Assembly (NCBI GenBank): GCA_003313425.1
Contig: NHZP01000010.1
Coordinates: forward strand, 434,001 to 498,000
Length of the DNA: 64,000 bases
Reading direction: 5' to 3'
Source of the DNA: Pseudopyrenochaeta lycopersici
Taxonomy: Eukaryota > Ascomycota > Dothideomycetes > Pleosporales > Pseudopyrenochaetaceae
This document shows, in pieces, positions 44,440-56,923 of the stretch. The notes below the pieces were generated by a model, which did not search any database, was not told the origin of the DNA, and saw only the letters and a program-made list of their open reading frames with translations. Within the stretch, counting starts at the first letter, position 1, and each line of letters starts with the position of its first letter. A program made the position numbers and the translations under genes.

Positions 44440-46400
44440 TTAGGACCCTATATTAAGGCTAGTCTATCTTTACCGTACTGTAGAGGTCCTGACTATAATA
44501 AAACTTTAACGCACCCTTTATTAAAATGCTATACTACGCTAACATGCAATGTATTCTTTTGTTTCTGTTATTAAACTGCTAAATTATTATTAGATTACTT
44601 CTACGTCCTCCTCTAAACTTCTAAAGTATAGCTAAAACTACTTCGTTAGCCTTACTCGTTGAGTGTGTGTTAGTGATAGTTAACTACTCTGACGGGACAT
44701 CGCGGCTGAGACCAAGTAGGATTCTATTAATCAATCGATCGATCGATTAATGAATAGGTGATTGTGACAACGTTCCCAGTTTATATTAGCTTCAGTAAAA
44801 GCATCGACTAGCTACTAGTTCAATTTTGAACTAATCATGCAACACTTCCCACATTAGAGAACGACCACTACCTATGTGCACCTCTATCTTAATAGTCTTT
44901 ATTATATATTAACGCTAGGTTTTAATAATACTATCTTACTTAAATATTATAACAACATTTCCCTTATAAGAGTTATTAGTAATGCTTATAGTTACTAAAG
45001 TAGGTATAGTAAGTACTAAAAATAGGCTTTAAGAGACGCGACATAGATATTAAAATTCCTTAATTTATTTATCCTAATCTTTAGAGGTGCCTGCTAGCTT
45101 ATCTAGAACAGGCCTAAAGAACACTCTCTAATACCTATCTTTTCTTTTATTTATCTTATACTTTAGTAAATTCCTATATAACCTAACTAACTAAAAAATT
45201 CTACGTATTAAATCTATACTTAGCCTCTTAAACTAATCTAGATCTAGACCTAGAATATATATGCTACTTCTCTTAGATACTAGATTCTTATAGAGATACG
45301 CGTAGTAGACAGAATATTTATATCTAATAATAGTAAAGGCAGGCTTAACTATTATTATTAGCTAGAATAGAAGTTATAAGATTTATGTAAGTTCTTACTT
45401 TTTACGTAAGGATATAGTAATCTATATACTTATCTATAGTTCTACTTTAGTATAGTCTCTAAATACAGGTTTAACTTTAAAGCTAGAAAAGAGAGTAGTC
45501 TGCTTTATAAATATATTAAGTGTGTGCCTAATTTCCTTATTATTTACTGCGTTAAGCCTTTTATAGAGGGCTAAGATATTAAAGTCGTAATATAAGTATA
45601 AGAGGACGTAGTTAGTTTTGCGATTAATAGGTTTATAGCGGGTAGAGTTAGTAAGAGTAGGTGCGGGGATTATAGAGAGATAGAGAGGATTAATAGACTA
45701 TAATTAGCTAGAAGATTAGTAGGTTAGATATATCTTAAAAGGACTAAGAGGAAGATATACGTACACGCTCTAGAACTACTATCTATTATTACTATATAAT
45801 TCTATAGCTAAATAAACTAGAAGTCGCACTATATTATTATACTACGCGTTCTTATCCCTACTTCTATCTTTATAATTACAGGCATTAAGAAATATCTTTT
45901 TAGCTTCCTTCTATATAGTTAACAGCTCCTTAGCGGACTGCGTATTACTACAGTTAAAGTTAGCTAGTTAGTAGTTTCGCCTTAGGATTATTCTTTAGGG
46001 TATACTAGAAATATAAGAATCTGACGTAGGAATATTAACATAAATGCACGTACCTGTAAGTTCTAAGGAATAAAGCTAAAGTTAACGCCCTTAGTAAGCT
46101 AGTTACTAAGTTATTTAGCGTGTTTTAGGGGGAGCCTCCTTTAGGCTATTAAAGCTCTCTGTTAACACTAGCGGCTACGCACTCCTTAGTATAATTAGCG
46201 TCTCGCGTACTAGACTTAATAAACGTTTTAGACTTAAGGAAACATGACTAGCAGGAGGGCTGAATATATTCCTTTTGTTTAAAACTAGTAGAGTTTTGCT
46301 TCTAAACTGCGACGCGCTCTACTTAGGCTGAATATTATTAATATTATTAGTTCTTTGCTGCTTTAGGCTGTCGCTATAATATAAGCTAGAGGCGGGCACA
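44440..46400. repeat. TA-rich, ORF-free block, probably RIP-mutated repeat
   Basis: About 2 kb extremely rich in TA dinucleotides with stops in all six frames and no ORF over 60 codons, unlike both flanks. This is the expected appearance of an old transposon hit by repeat-induced point mutation (CpA to TpA). The original element cannot be identified by eye. A 16-bp perfect palindrome (AATCGATCGATCGATT, 44733-44748) lies near its left edge. Confidence 0.75.
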
Positions 46401-47299
46401 CTTACTAGGAGGGATATAGCGCACTTCCGCTTCTAGGGAGCTGGACGTAGCTTTAAGTTGTCGTCGGGCGGAGGAGTAAGAGGGAGGCAGGATTTATGCC
46501 CAGAAGTAAGCTATGAGCTAATGCGATCGTACTAAGGTGTGGGAGGACGACCTTTAAAGTCTATTATTGTATTCGTTTGTTATTGTGCGGCTTGGTTACG
46601 AATGATGCAAGTTAATGCCGAGAAGCAGCAAAGTCGCCGATTGGTGGATTGTCACGTGTTCTGCGCTCCGTATTATTTCATCGAGATAGGGAGTGGCGTT
46701 CTTCAGTGACGCGATGCGTCAGGGAGACGGTGCTATTAATGGCCCCGGGTCCCTATTCTGGTTCCCGCTGTGGAGTCCGTTTCCAGTACCCCAGATTTGA
46801 ATCTCGCTCCTCCAATATTGTCAATATGCGTATTAAAGTTTGTAAAAGTCTTTCGTACTCACCTTGCTGAGAGAAAGAGAGATAAGAATACATATTTCTC
46901 TAGTCTTAAATGTCGCGAATTGACAGAGGGAAGATGTTTGATGGTCGTGCGCAAGCTTCGAGAAGAAAGAGAAATTGTTCTCTTCCTTAGTTTGCTTGGA
47001 AGGTTTGTGTAGCTGTTGGCTATAAGGCTACTAGGAGTAGTGGGGCTGGATATATTTATTGCTCTTCTTGACCACGAAGTGAAAATTGGGAAAAATTTGA
47101 AAGCGGGAAGACCAAAAAGAGTCGAAGATAAGAGCTGACCTACAAAAACTGGTGTCGCGCAAGCTGAGAAATTGAAAGGGAAAGCTGACATTATCTGGAG
47201 ACCGACTTGTACGCACATTGTATCAATTTAAACAAGGGTTTTTCCCGCTTTCGAAAAGGAGTAAGAATGATCGCCAAACAATGAGAGGAAGGTGTAAGT
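46401..47299. other. Transition zone, no supported gene
   Basis: GC content recovers. The frames at 46649-46870 (+) and 46859-47218 (-) have no family content. The last ~80 bp precede the broken GNAT gene and may be its old promoter. Confidence 0.4.
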
Positions 47300-48005
47300 A
47301 TGCCTCTAGAGCTTCGTCCCGTCACCCCTGTCAACACATTATCTTGGGTACGTATCCGCGTCCTCGCATACTATGGCCCTACCCACATCGTTTTACATAA
47401 CGGACCAATTTGCGAGCCACCAATCCGTGGTGCGGCAGAAGACCGAAAACACGATCTCAAAAAACCCAATACGTGACACTGGAAAGTTGTTGACACAGAC
47501 TTAACTCCTAGCGCAGACGATCCTCCCGATAATGGCGGACGAACCGTCGCAGTCTCAGCATGGAGTATGCATAACATACCCAACGAAGAAACAAATGTAC
47601 CCGCTACAAATCCATCGCCGACTAAGCACACCGATGACAAGCCACATTTTTTACCTCCAGAGCTTCGGATGGATGCTCTTGCTTCCCTGTTTGCTCCTCT
47701 CCGTGCCGCACAAGATGAAATCATGGGAACCTCCCAACAATACTTCAAGCTGAATAGCTTCGCAACGCATCCCGAGCATCAGGGTCGTGGTGCCGGGTCG
47801 ATGATGTTGGATTGGGGTATCAGCAAGGCTGACAATGAAGGTTTGGTCATTTAATTACCTCGATGCTTCGAGTAAAGGGCGGCCGATGTATGAGAAACAA
47901 GGGTTTAAAGGGGTGAAGACCATTGAGTGGGATGGAGTGCCATGGGGAGGCGAAGGAGTGGATTGCTATTGGAGTATGGTGCGGCAGCCAAAGAAGGTGG
48001 AATGA
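47300..48005 (+). pseudogene. Broken GNAT N-acetyltransferase gene
   Basis: The reading starts MPLELRPVTPVNTLSWVRIR and contains HWKVVDTDL, PPDNGGRTVAVSAWSMHNIP and the acetyl-CoA loop FATHPEHQGRGAGSMMLDWG. It ends YLDASSKGRPMYEKQGFKGV ... YWSMVRQPKKVE. It is interrupted by TGA at 47474-47476, where relatives probably have Trp before HWKVVD (TGG to TGA). A +1 frameshift lies around 47850-47855, between GLVI and YLDASS. Otherwise the gene is nearly complete (about 235 codons), so inactivation is recent. The family acetylates small molecules or proteins; the substrate is unknown. Confidence 0.8.
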
Positions 48006-48339
48006 GGACTGTAGCGACGTATATAATGGATATCTTGGTGACAAGACGTATGGATGGAGTGGATGAGAAAGCGTGATTTCGTCGAACACAAGTTCCAACT
48101 TTAACAAAAGAGATCCTCATTCTATTACAAAGCTGTTATTGTGAATCCCGTTCCGGTCCTCATGGAGAACATTGTAATGAAATAACATAAGTGCGTGAGG
48201 ATATGATCATTGGAGCGACCATCAATACCGAAAGAAAATAGAAAAGGACAACTAACGCCACGCCATATTCCAATGATGCATAGCAACAGCGAATAACGAT
48301 CCTACAGTTGCTTTATTACCGTCTATTCGTTATGGCGCT
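48006..48339. other. Short gap between two pseudogenes
   Basis: 334 bp, no gene or motif seen. Confidence 0.4.
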
Positions 48340-48590
48340 CTTTACAAAGGTCTCCCGTTCGCTCTCCGCCTAGTCGGAGCATTTCTCTTGCTAAATTTCC
48401 TGTTCCATCTCTTGGCGTGAGCTTCACCTTAAAGTCCCTGGGCTACTAGAGCAGACTTGCTCTGATTGTAATCGATATAGTCCGTATTCGGCGGATTGGT
48501 CGTACTCGCCTCAATCTTATAGAGGGACAAGATCCGGAACAAAGCAGAGCTGATGAGTTTACTTGCTATTGCGGCACCAGGACAAGTATT
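48340..48590 (-). pseudogene. Cytochrome P450 C-terminal fragment
   Basis: The minus strand reads CPGAAIASKLISSALFRILS, corresponding to the helix after the heme-binding Cys, then STTNPPNTDYIDYNQSKSAL. After a one-base shift near 48435 it continues RDFKVKLTPRDGTGNLAREM, the usual last strands of a fungal P450. The FxxGxRxC part directly before the Cys is degraded (TLRKVSLNT), and nothing upstream resembles the I-helix or ExxR. It is a truncated, frameshifted gene tail. Confidence 0.7.
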
Positions 48591-49884
48591 CAGACTCACT
48601 TTTCTGAGCGTTGTGAAACGACTCGTGGTTGCATTGATATTGCTAAGATGAAGCGACATAGCATCGAAGACGAGGTAGATGCTGGTGCTTCGTGCCGCGA
48701 GGTTTCGTTAGTTGCAGTGGTTGGTTGTTTAAACTAGTCGATCCCTGCCAGGTTTGGCAAGCTAATGCAGCCAGGAACCTGTGCTAGAACAACGCTAGAA
48801 TGACGCTAGAAGGTTCCCTGCCCCTTTTCTAGAAGGTCAGGTACATGCACGGGCCAAAAACGAACAGCTGCAAACCCCTCCCTTGACGGACTGGAAATGT
48901 GATCAGTGCGCCTTCCATTCAAATCGATAGTTTTCCATACAAAATCTGTTGGTGCGATAGGTCCGACTCCCAGTCCATTCAGGAAGGGCGTCCGATCCGT
49001 TCTTGTTACTCCCTTGTACCCCGCCTCCCAAAATCCGTCGCCTGCTTATCACTGAGCATTTCCCCGAACCTCACCTCACGTCTCAGGACAACCACCTTTA
49101 GCCCAAGGCCTCCATATCAAGGGTCGATCCTACCCCATACTAGCTTTATTGGCAGTGATGGGACGAAAATGACGCATTTCTGCTTTAGGCTCTAATAAGT
49201 TGTCGCTTACCTTTGTTCGGGCGGCGGCTACTCAAGCGCCCCATGGGGGAGATATCACGTGTATTTGCCACCGTAGCAAATCACAACACTATGAGCTCAT
49301 AGAAGTCAGGATAGATCTTTTTCGACTTTTAGGTAGGTTACCCCATATAAGTTGGTATTCCTTGATTTTCTATGCATTGCTGAAGTTTTTTCTTGAATCT
49401 CTGGGACTCAGCGTGATGGTACGCTGCGAGAGCTGCCCCCACGGGGACGCAACGGGCCCTGCATCCTACCGAGCATCCTACCGAGCCTCACGCGATGCGG
49501 ATGAGGAATATTGAAATCTGGGAGGCGGAATAGTTGGGAAACTCCGTGGTGGTCTTGAAATATGCCTTTTAGGTGAAAGCCCCGCGATTCGCTTCAGCAT
49601 CCCCTGTCAGACTTCACTACTGTTACTTTCAGCCATGAGCGAAATTACAGGAAGGAAATTTACGTCCATCATATGTTTTTCTTCTCCGCTCCCATGTCTC
49701 CGTGAAGTGTAGGGAGATCCCCACTAGAGGATTGTCTTACCTCCTATGAATCAAGGCGAACAAATTTGCATATAAAGTGGGCAATCCACCGTCACTCTCA
49801 TCACGGCCTCATCCCATTTTCGTCACGTCCAGTTCCAGGTGTTGCGATTTGTGCCAGCGTTGTCCTTACATCTATCACCTCGGA
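48591..49884. other. Gap and GH32 promoter
   Basis: 1.3 kb without a supported gene. A TATAAA at 49771-49776 lies about 110 nt before the GH32 start and is a reasonable core promoter. The rest shows nothing recognisable. Confidence 0.45.
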
Positions 49885-52043
49885 ATGGCGTCTTGTATTC
49901 ACCGCGCTATTGTTTTGGGACTCTGCGCATTACACACTGCATTTGGTCAGATCTACACTGAGCCCTACCGTCCCCAGTATCACTTTACCCCCAAGGGAAA
50001 TTGGATGAACGATCCAAATGGGCTGCTGTATTACAATGGGATCTATCATATGTACTATCAGTATAACCCAGGCGGGATTACCTGGGGAGCTATGTCGTGG
50101 GGTCACGCAACCAGTCGTGATCTGACCCACTGGCAGCATCAGCCAATCGCGCTCCTGGCCCGTGGTTATCCAAACAACATCACTGAGATGTTTTTCTCTG
50201 GTTCGGTAGTTGCAGATATTCGAAATACAAGTGGCTTCGGCACCCGCAACATTGTGCCATTAGTTGCGATGTATACATCTTACGTAAGTACGCGACATTC
50301 CCTGCACTTGCAACGCTGATGGTCTCGTACCCACAGTACCCCATGGCTCAGATTGTACCGAGCGCGAAGCCAATCCGTGAAGGCCAGCAATCACAATCAA
50401 TTGCCTATAGTCTCGATGAAGGCATTACATGGAACACGTATGAAGCCGGTAATCCTGTCATCCTTGAGCCCCCTAAACAACACGCGGACCAGTATCGAGA
50501 CTTTCGTGACCCCTTCGTGTTCTGGCATGATTCCAGCGAGAAGTGGATTGCAGTAATTTCTTTAGCCCAGCTACACAAGCTACTCATTTACACTTCGTCA
50601 GACCTGAAAGTGTGGACTTATGTTAGTGAGTTTGGCCCAGTGAATGCCGTAGGCGGTGTGTGGGAATGTCCTAGCATCTTCCCACTTCCTCTTGATGGAG
50701 ATGAGGCGAACGTGAAATGGGTCGCACAAATTGGGCTTAATCCGGGCGGACCTCCAGGTGTGGTTGGCTCGGGAACGCAATATGTAGTGGGAAGCTTTGA
50801 TGGGACGACATTCACTGGTGACCCCAACAACATTTATTCGGCTCCAACTACCCCAAACGACAGCATTATTTTCCAAAATTTTGAAGGCCTTGGAAGCTTC
50901 GCCGATCTTGGCTGGACCGCTACGGGAGACTTGATCGGGACCGGACCAGCAAATGGGACCCTTGCTGGACAACAGACGGTGACCGGATATCTTGGGGATC
51001 GTCTTGTGAACACATTTCTGAATGGAGATTCCACTACTGGAACGCTCACATCACCATATTTTAACATATCGCACAAGTATATCAACTTTCTTATCGGAGG
51101 GGGTTATGCGCCAAATAAGACATCCATCAACCTAAAGATTAGCGGCCAGATTGTGCGTACCGCTACAGGCGCGAACAACGAAAAGCTGTCATGGTACGGA
51201 TGGGATGTCAGTGCCTTTATAGGCCTGAGGGCCGTTATTGAGATTGTCGATTCCTTGACAGGCGGCTGGGGACACATTAACATCGACGAGATTTCTTTCT
51301 CAAACACGCTGGCCCGAACGCAAGAAGCGAACTGGGTGGACTGGGGGCCAGATTTTTATGCAGCCCTAACTTTCAATGGGCTACCTCTCGCAGAACGGAT
51401 CGATATTGCGTGGATGAACAACTGGCAATATGGTGGGGCTATTCCTACGAGTCCTTGGCGGAGTGCCATGTCCGTGCCGCGGAAACTCTCACTAACGACT
51501 ATCAATGAGAAAGCAACCCTGCTGCAGCAGCCTGCAGAGAATTGGGTTGAGCTAGAGAGTTCGCGCAGCTACTCGCGCTCGTGGGATATTGTGCAAGATG
51601 GCACCGAGGAATTGAGTTTGTCTGGAAAGGCATTGGACATCAGGTTAACTTTCTCTGACCGATCTCCAGCAACTTCAAAATCGCCTCAATTTGGTGTTAT
51701 TCTCCGGGCTACATCTGACCTTGCACAACAAACGCGTGTCGGCTATGACTTTATGACCAAGCAAATGTTCGTTGATCGGATGACATCTGGAGATGTCGGA
51801 TTTGACAGCACATTCCCAGCTATATACTATGCACCACTATCTCCAGGACGTGATGGTAAAATAACAATGCGCATTCTTGTCGACTGGTCCTCTGTTGAGG
51901 TCTTCGGAGGGGTGGGAGAGGCCACTCTATCCGCGCAGATTTTTTCGAGTGATGAGGCGGTTCATACTCGGGTCTTTTCAACGGATGGTAGCACCGAGAA
52001 AGTCAACATTAGTTCGAGAAACATTGACTCGGTGTGGAATTAA
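49885..52043 (+). CDS. Secreted GH32 fructan hydrolase (invertase/inulinase/levanase type)
   Basis: Hydrolyses terminal or internal fructose linkages in sucrose or fructans outside the cell. Exons are 49885-50283 and 50337-52043 (53-nt intron), 701 residues. The signal peptide is [20 protein letters not shown]32 hallmarks are WMNDPNG (nucleophile Asp near residue 43), FRDPFVFW (transition-state Asp near 191) and WECPSIF (acid/base Glu near 243). A ~145-residue insertion (about 312-455, from [20 protein letters not shown] to [10 protein letters not shown]) interrupts the propeller before [20 protein letters not shown]. It resembles the galactose-binding-like inserts found in some exo-acting GH32 enzymes. 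The C-terminal beta-sandwich ends VSVEVF-like ([14 protein letters not shown]). The upstream in-frame ATG-like codon at 49777 is rejected because it would bury the signal peptide. Exact substrate unknown. Confidence 0.92.
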
Positions 52044-54295
52044 GAGAGTGTTACCGTGATAGATCAACTATTCAGCCTCTTAGCCTACACTAGAATCGTA
52101 ATGGGCTGATCCACTACATGCGCAATTATACGCAGCGTGGAGCACGAAAGCATTGTCACTCAAATAATGTTTGTGCGCATGCGCGCGCGCGCGTGAATGT
52201 GTGTGTGTGTGTGTATGATTCGCAGAGGGGGGTCTGATAGAGTCCAAAGGCCGACTCAGTCACCTAGGAATGGCGAAACCATCAACGGACGCAAATATAG
52301 CTCCTGTCGTTGTCAGGAAGGGTGCTCCCGTGTGTCCATCAGCCAAGTCAAGCAAAGGCGGGTCGATTTTTGCATGGCTTTTCCATAGCTGTCAATGTTT
52401 GTAAACTACGATTGAAAATACGAATAACTTAAAATCTTACGGATTTGCATTCGTGTACAGCCCCGGGCCTTGGTCTAAAGGTGGTTGCCCTGAGACCTGA
52501 GGCGAGGTTCGGGGGAATACTCGTTGAGAAGCAGCCAATGGATGTTGGAGGCGGGATCGGGCGGGGTACAAGGGAGCACAGTAACATGAATGGGTCAAAC
52601 GCCTTCTTGAACAGACTGGAAGTGGGGCTTATGGCACAGACAGATTCCTATAGAAAACTATCGATTTGCATAGAAGACGCACTGATGACATTTCCGGTCC
52701 GTTCAGGGAAAGGTTGTAGCTTTTAGCCTTTGGCCCGTGCGTGAGTGCCTTCTTGATAAAGGGCAGAGAAATCTTCTAGCGTCGTTCTCGGGATGCTCGA
52801 CGACAGGATCCTTGCTGCATTAGTTTGCCAAACTGAGCAGGGATCAGCTACTTTAAGCGACCAACCAATACAACTGACGAAACCCCACAGTTAAAGTACT
52901 CATACCAATAGGATGGATTGTTAGCAATTCTGCATCCATTACAGGTTTCGGTAGGCTTGCCAGTAGCCCCGCGGAAGAGCTGGGACCGCTGGAGGTCAAC
53001 GAAGTAGCCCTTGCCATTGGGAATACCAACACAGCGAACGCTGAAGCTCACTGTCGAACTCAGAGCAAGGAGAGCCCCGTCCGTCACACTGGTCCTTTTC
53101 CAGTCTCAGGCAGAGTCTACTTTCCTCACCTACAATACCAGAAGCTGAACTCTGACCCTGAACACCACCAATGCTGGCTACGGCCAGGCCGGAACGTGAG
53201 AAGCGGTCACCGCCGAGCCAGCAGATAATAAGCTGTCGCTGGACATTTCCTCGACCACTCAGTCTTGGGGGTATTTGCTGCAGGTCGCACTGTTGTTTCC
53301 ACGGCTGTCCGGCCTCGGTATCAAGAATGGACTAGTATCGACGTTGTTGGGGATAAACGAACCGTGGCTTTTGCGGCCATTTCGGTCACGCCTCTTGGTT
53401 TGAGTTAGTGCTAAACCTGGAAATGTCGACAATCTGTCTCTGGTGTGAATTCCCAGATGTCGCACTGCCGGTGCTAGACGAACAGTTGAAATGTATGAGA
53501 AAATGAGGCATGAATACTGGGTATGTTGAAAATGACTGTATTGCATGATTGTTGTGGGTGTGTTCGATGCATCTCCCAGTTTTCTAGGGTATCGCAACCT
53601 AATGTTTATTTTACTACTATGCGGAGGGCCAGAAAGAAAATACCTCGTGGATGGCTAGGGATGCCAAGTCTGGGGTTACCATGTCGACTACTACAAGCGT
53701 GGTTGATGAGCATGAATCGCGACCACAGGGTAGCCAACAAGCAAGTGATCGGTACAGGGCCTCCCATGGGTGGGCTGTTAGCGCGATCCGCCGCACTGGA
53801 TGGAAGCGCACAGACGTGCACCAACAGCCCGCTCATAAGAGGGCCATGTAGGATTGATTCGCTAATATTTCCTGTATAAGTATGCAAGGTGGGGGAACGG
53901 TCTGAGATCTTTGCAAGGACCCTTTCATGTCTCGTTCGCGAATCAATGTTGCCGACCACTTCCTTGTTGACACCTCTGCGCTCGCGATTGATTGCTTATT
54001 GACCACGCTGACCACGACCAAAACCACAAGGGGTTCACATGTACGGGCTACCTGTCCATGTTACCCCTTGTAGTATGTGATTCGTCACCAATGGCGAGCC
54101 ACAATTTTTAGTGCCGGATAATATCCTGTTTGGGTTCACGGCCGTGTTGGAGGTTCACGCGTATACTTTCACCTGCATGCAGCAACTGTGCGAGTACAAA
54201 ACCCCGGCCTCAACTCCTCCGGATGAAAAGTAGCAGGATGAGATTCTTGTTTTTGTGCATTCTGCTCCCATCTTAATACCACCTAAGCCATCGAA
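52044..54295. other. 2.2-kb gap with possible gene relic
   Basis: A CG/GT microsatellite lies at about 52177-52216. On the minus strand 53087-52848 a coding-like stretch occurs (VGIPNGKGYFVDLQRSQLF, then ANNPSYWYEYFNCG), but no start, domain or splice-joined upstream exon could be defined. The last 200 bp are the likely promoter of the membrane-protein gene. Confidence 0.35.
52177..52216. repeat. (CG)n-(GT)n microsatellite
   Basis: Alternating GC then GTGTGTGTGTGT tract, with purine/pyrimidine alternation throughout. Confidence 0.7.
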
Positions 54296-55402
54296 ATGGC
54301 TAACACAGCATCAACTGAGCAATCTAAGCCTTCAGCCCCCGGCAAATTGATCCTTGAAGCATGGTCGCAGGGTTTCATGGTTGGTGCGCTGATAATCATG
54401 TGTGGAATTACCCTTGCAAATATGCGGAGGGGATTTCTTCTACACAAGCTCATCTTGATCGAGGTCAGCGACACTCCGAATTCAGTATGCACAGGCTAGC
54501 TGCTGATAATGACTTCGCAGCTCGTACTTGCTGTTCCTAATGGCTTCTTCATCTTTTTTGATCCTCCAGCATGGGGCTGGTTTCTCTCTTCAACCGTCGT
54601 TCCTCTTATCACATCTTGGACACTACACAATGTCATTGCATGGATGAAAAACAAGCCGTTCCTGGGACGTCGAGGCAACTTCGTCTATATTGGCAGCGTC
54701 CTCCTCGTTCAGCCCTACTGGATCCTGGAAATATATGCGAACTTCACTTACTTCAATGACTATGATAGCCATCTCTTCATTTCAACTCGGCCGTACGAGG
54801 CTGTTTTCCGGTATTTGACGCTGTTCTATTGGTACTTAACATGGTACAGCTGCTGACGTTACGTGACTAGCGATCCGTGGTGGATATTCACGATTGTGAA
54901 CCTCTTCTGGAACATAAGGTTCCGTTACGAGCTTGGTTTTGTCGAAATTGTGCAAGTGTCTCCTCGGTTTGGTATTTTACTTCTTTGCATGAGCCTCAGT
55001 ATTGTCTGCATCATTGTTGACCTTCTGTCGGTAACTCCGGTGGTTCCGATCGGCGTCATCAACCCGTTCTGGAAATTTGCATTTGTCTTCAAATGTTTTA
55101 CCGACAGCATCATTCTCGACGACTTCAAGGCAGCTTTGGACAATCTCAGCCAACATCGAATGTCCCAGATCCTCCCAATCAGTATTTTAGGGGACGCTCC
55201 GTCGCCACGGGGTTTCGGCGTTTCTCCAAGAGAGCGCAAGTGGCCAAAGAAACATGGCGGAAACCTGAATACAAAATCAATCGCGGCGACCGACATACTT
55301 CATGCGCAAATGTGCATGGAGTTATCGGAGGATAGTGACCGTTGTTCTCCGCCTCCAGGCCTAGTCCATCACATAGAAAACATAGCGCCAGGAGGAGAGT
55401 AA
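54296..55402 (+). CDS. Multi-pass membrane protein, fungal unknown family
   Basis: Exons are 54296-54463, 54521-54810 and 54871-55402; introns are 57 and 60 nt, predicting 329 residues. The joins give HKLILIE|LVLAVPNGFFIFF and YEAVFR|DPWWIFTIVNLFWN, both reading through conserved-looking motifs. Around six or seven hydrophobic helices are visible, including FMVGALIIMCGITLA, WGWFLSSTVVPLITSWTLHN and FGILLLCMSLSIVCIIVDLL. A cytosolic tail of about 90 residues (Pro/Ser/Lys-rich) ends IAPGGE. The first donor is GTCAGC, not the preferred GTAAGT, but the branch and acceptor are good. I recognise the VSPRFG and DPWW motifs as typical of uncharacterised ascomycete integral membrane proteins. No function can be assigned. 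Confidence 0.75.
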
Positions 55403-56923
55403 GGACTAGTTCCTAAGTTTACGATAGACTCCGCAACAAGGAATTAAGTGGGCTTTGAACACGTAAATAGACTTGATTGATTATCTATCCAAGCCTAGTA
55501 ACTTCCTATATGGATTTAGATCTTGTGGAGGAAAAGGGAGAGCTTGGCAGCAGTTACCCAGGTGATCTATGAGGTGGACCACTGTTTTATTTAGGAGGCT
55601 CGCCAGAGCTAGCTATATAGAAAGGAACTGAGCACAGTCCACCGCAGGAGGTAGCGTACTTGAGCTGCGCGCACGTGAGCGTACGGTACAATATGGCACG
55701 GTGCGCTGTCTGCAACAGATCTTATCTAATCAGGTTAGCGGCACCTTGCAGGTGTTCAGATTGGATTGCTTTCTGCGGACTGTGGTTTACACAAGTGGTG
55801 CGACGGTTTGGAATGTGTTAGGTATTGCCCCGTTCCTAGAGACAAACCGGTTGAGATTGTTAGGAGTAAGTGATTGAGTTGGTTTATTTACGATTGAGGT
55901 CCGACTCAGGGAACCGGGCTGACTTATATAGTTCCCAGTCGCCGGATGACATGCCCGGCTTCCAATAGAAGCCTCCTTCGCTAATGCTCAAGGATGCTCC
56001 AATTTTCGGTTATACTGCCTGTGGTAAGCCTCAAGTCGCAAGGCCGTGACCGGAAGGCATTGCTGCAGATGAGGACATGCTTTCGAATGCGGAGAAGAGT
56101 TATTGGCCTCACGATCTCGGCACCGAGTGTTCACTCGAAAGGTTATGCAGGTGGCAGATGGATGATATGGAGATAGAAGTTCGATGCTGTTAAGTGTAGT
56201 GTATTAGGATACTGCAAATGAAGAGTAGATTGAGCCATGTCAGCATTATGAGTGATAGTAAGGCCATATACGTGATATCGCTAGCAGCTGCAGGCAAACA
56301 GAGAGGACATAGCGAGTGCAGAAGAAGAAGCCAGCGATTGAAGGCTGCTAAGCGCCTTTGACATCTCCATCAAGCGACAAGAAGCCTTCACCCAAGCTCC
56401 CCAAGTCGTCGCACTTACGGCTGGAAAACGCATCAAGCAACGCCCGTAGACAAAATTTCAGCTTGCACGAGGGAAGTACGATGAGATAGAGCATCTGCTT
56501 GGACGAGACGAGTTGCTATTGCCGTACGTTACGGATCAGATATGGTGCCTGGGCTCAAACAATAGAGGCGCTGGCTAATGATGAAAATCAAGCAGATATA
56601 CCTGCGACGGAAGAAGCCATTGAATTGCCTTTCGCACCACGATCGGCGTACATGAAATAGTATCGCTGATGTTGAAGACGCGCCCAGCTGAAGCCGATTC
56701 GTGACCGGTCAGAGAGGGCAGCTCTTTTCGCGCGGAAGGTGCGCCTACCCCGTTCTCTTCGAGCCTAGCCACAAGTGTAATCTAGATATCGAATAATGCC
56801 TACTGGTATTGTCAAACTCCGCGTCGACCGTGTGCGCGGATTGCGGCCCTATTGCCCCTGGCGCTAAGCTTGGATATCTCGTACAGGTCAGCAAGACGCC
56901 TTCTCGAACGCTAAATAACGAAG
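55403..56923. other. 1.5-kb gap
   Basis: Contains a weak coding-like plus stretch around 56350-56540 (RQEAFTQAPQVVALTAGKRI, stop, LARGKYDEIEHLLGRDELLL) that may be a gene relic. The rest shows nothing, apart from the HET gene promoter at the right end. Confidence 0.35.

Noticed and set aside
44733..44748. Perfect palindrome AATCGATCGATCGATT
   Set aside because: A simple ATCG repeat in TA-rich DNA; no sign of a regulatory or recombination role.
49777..49884. N-terminal extension of the GH32 frame
   Set aside because: Places 36 residues before a clear signal peptide and overlaps the TATA region; the ATG at 49885 fits better.
53651..53851. 66-codon ATG frame (MARDAKSGVTMSTTTSVVDE)
   Set aside because: No family, no intron, and a longer minus-strand frame overlaps it; likely chance.
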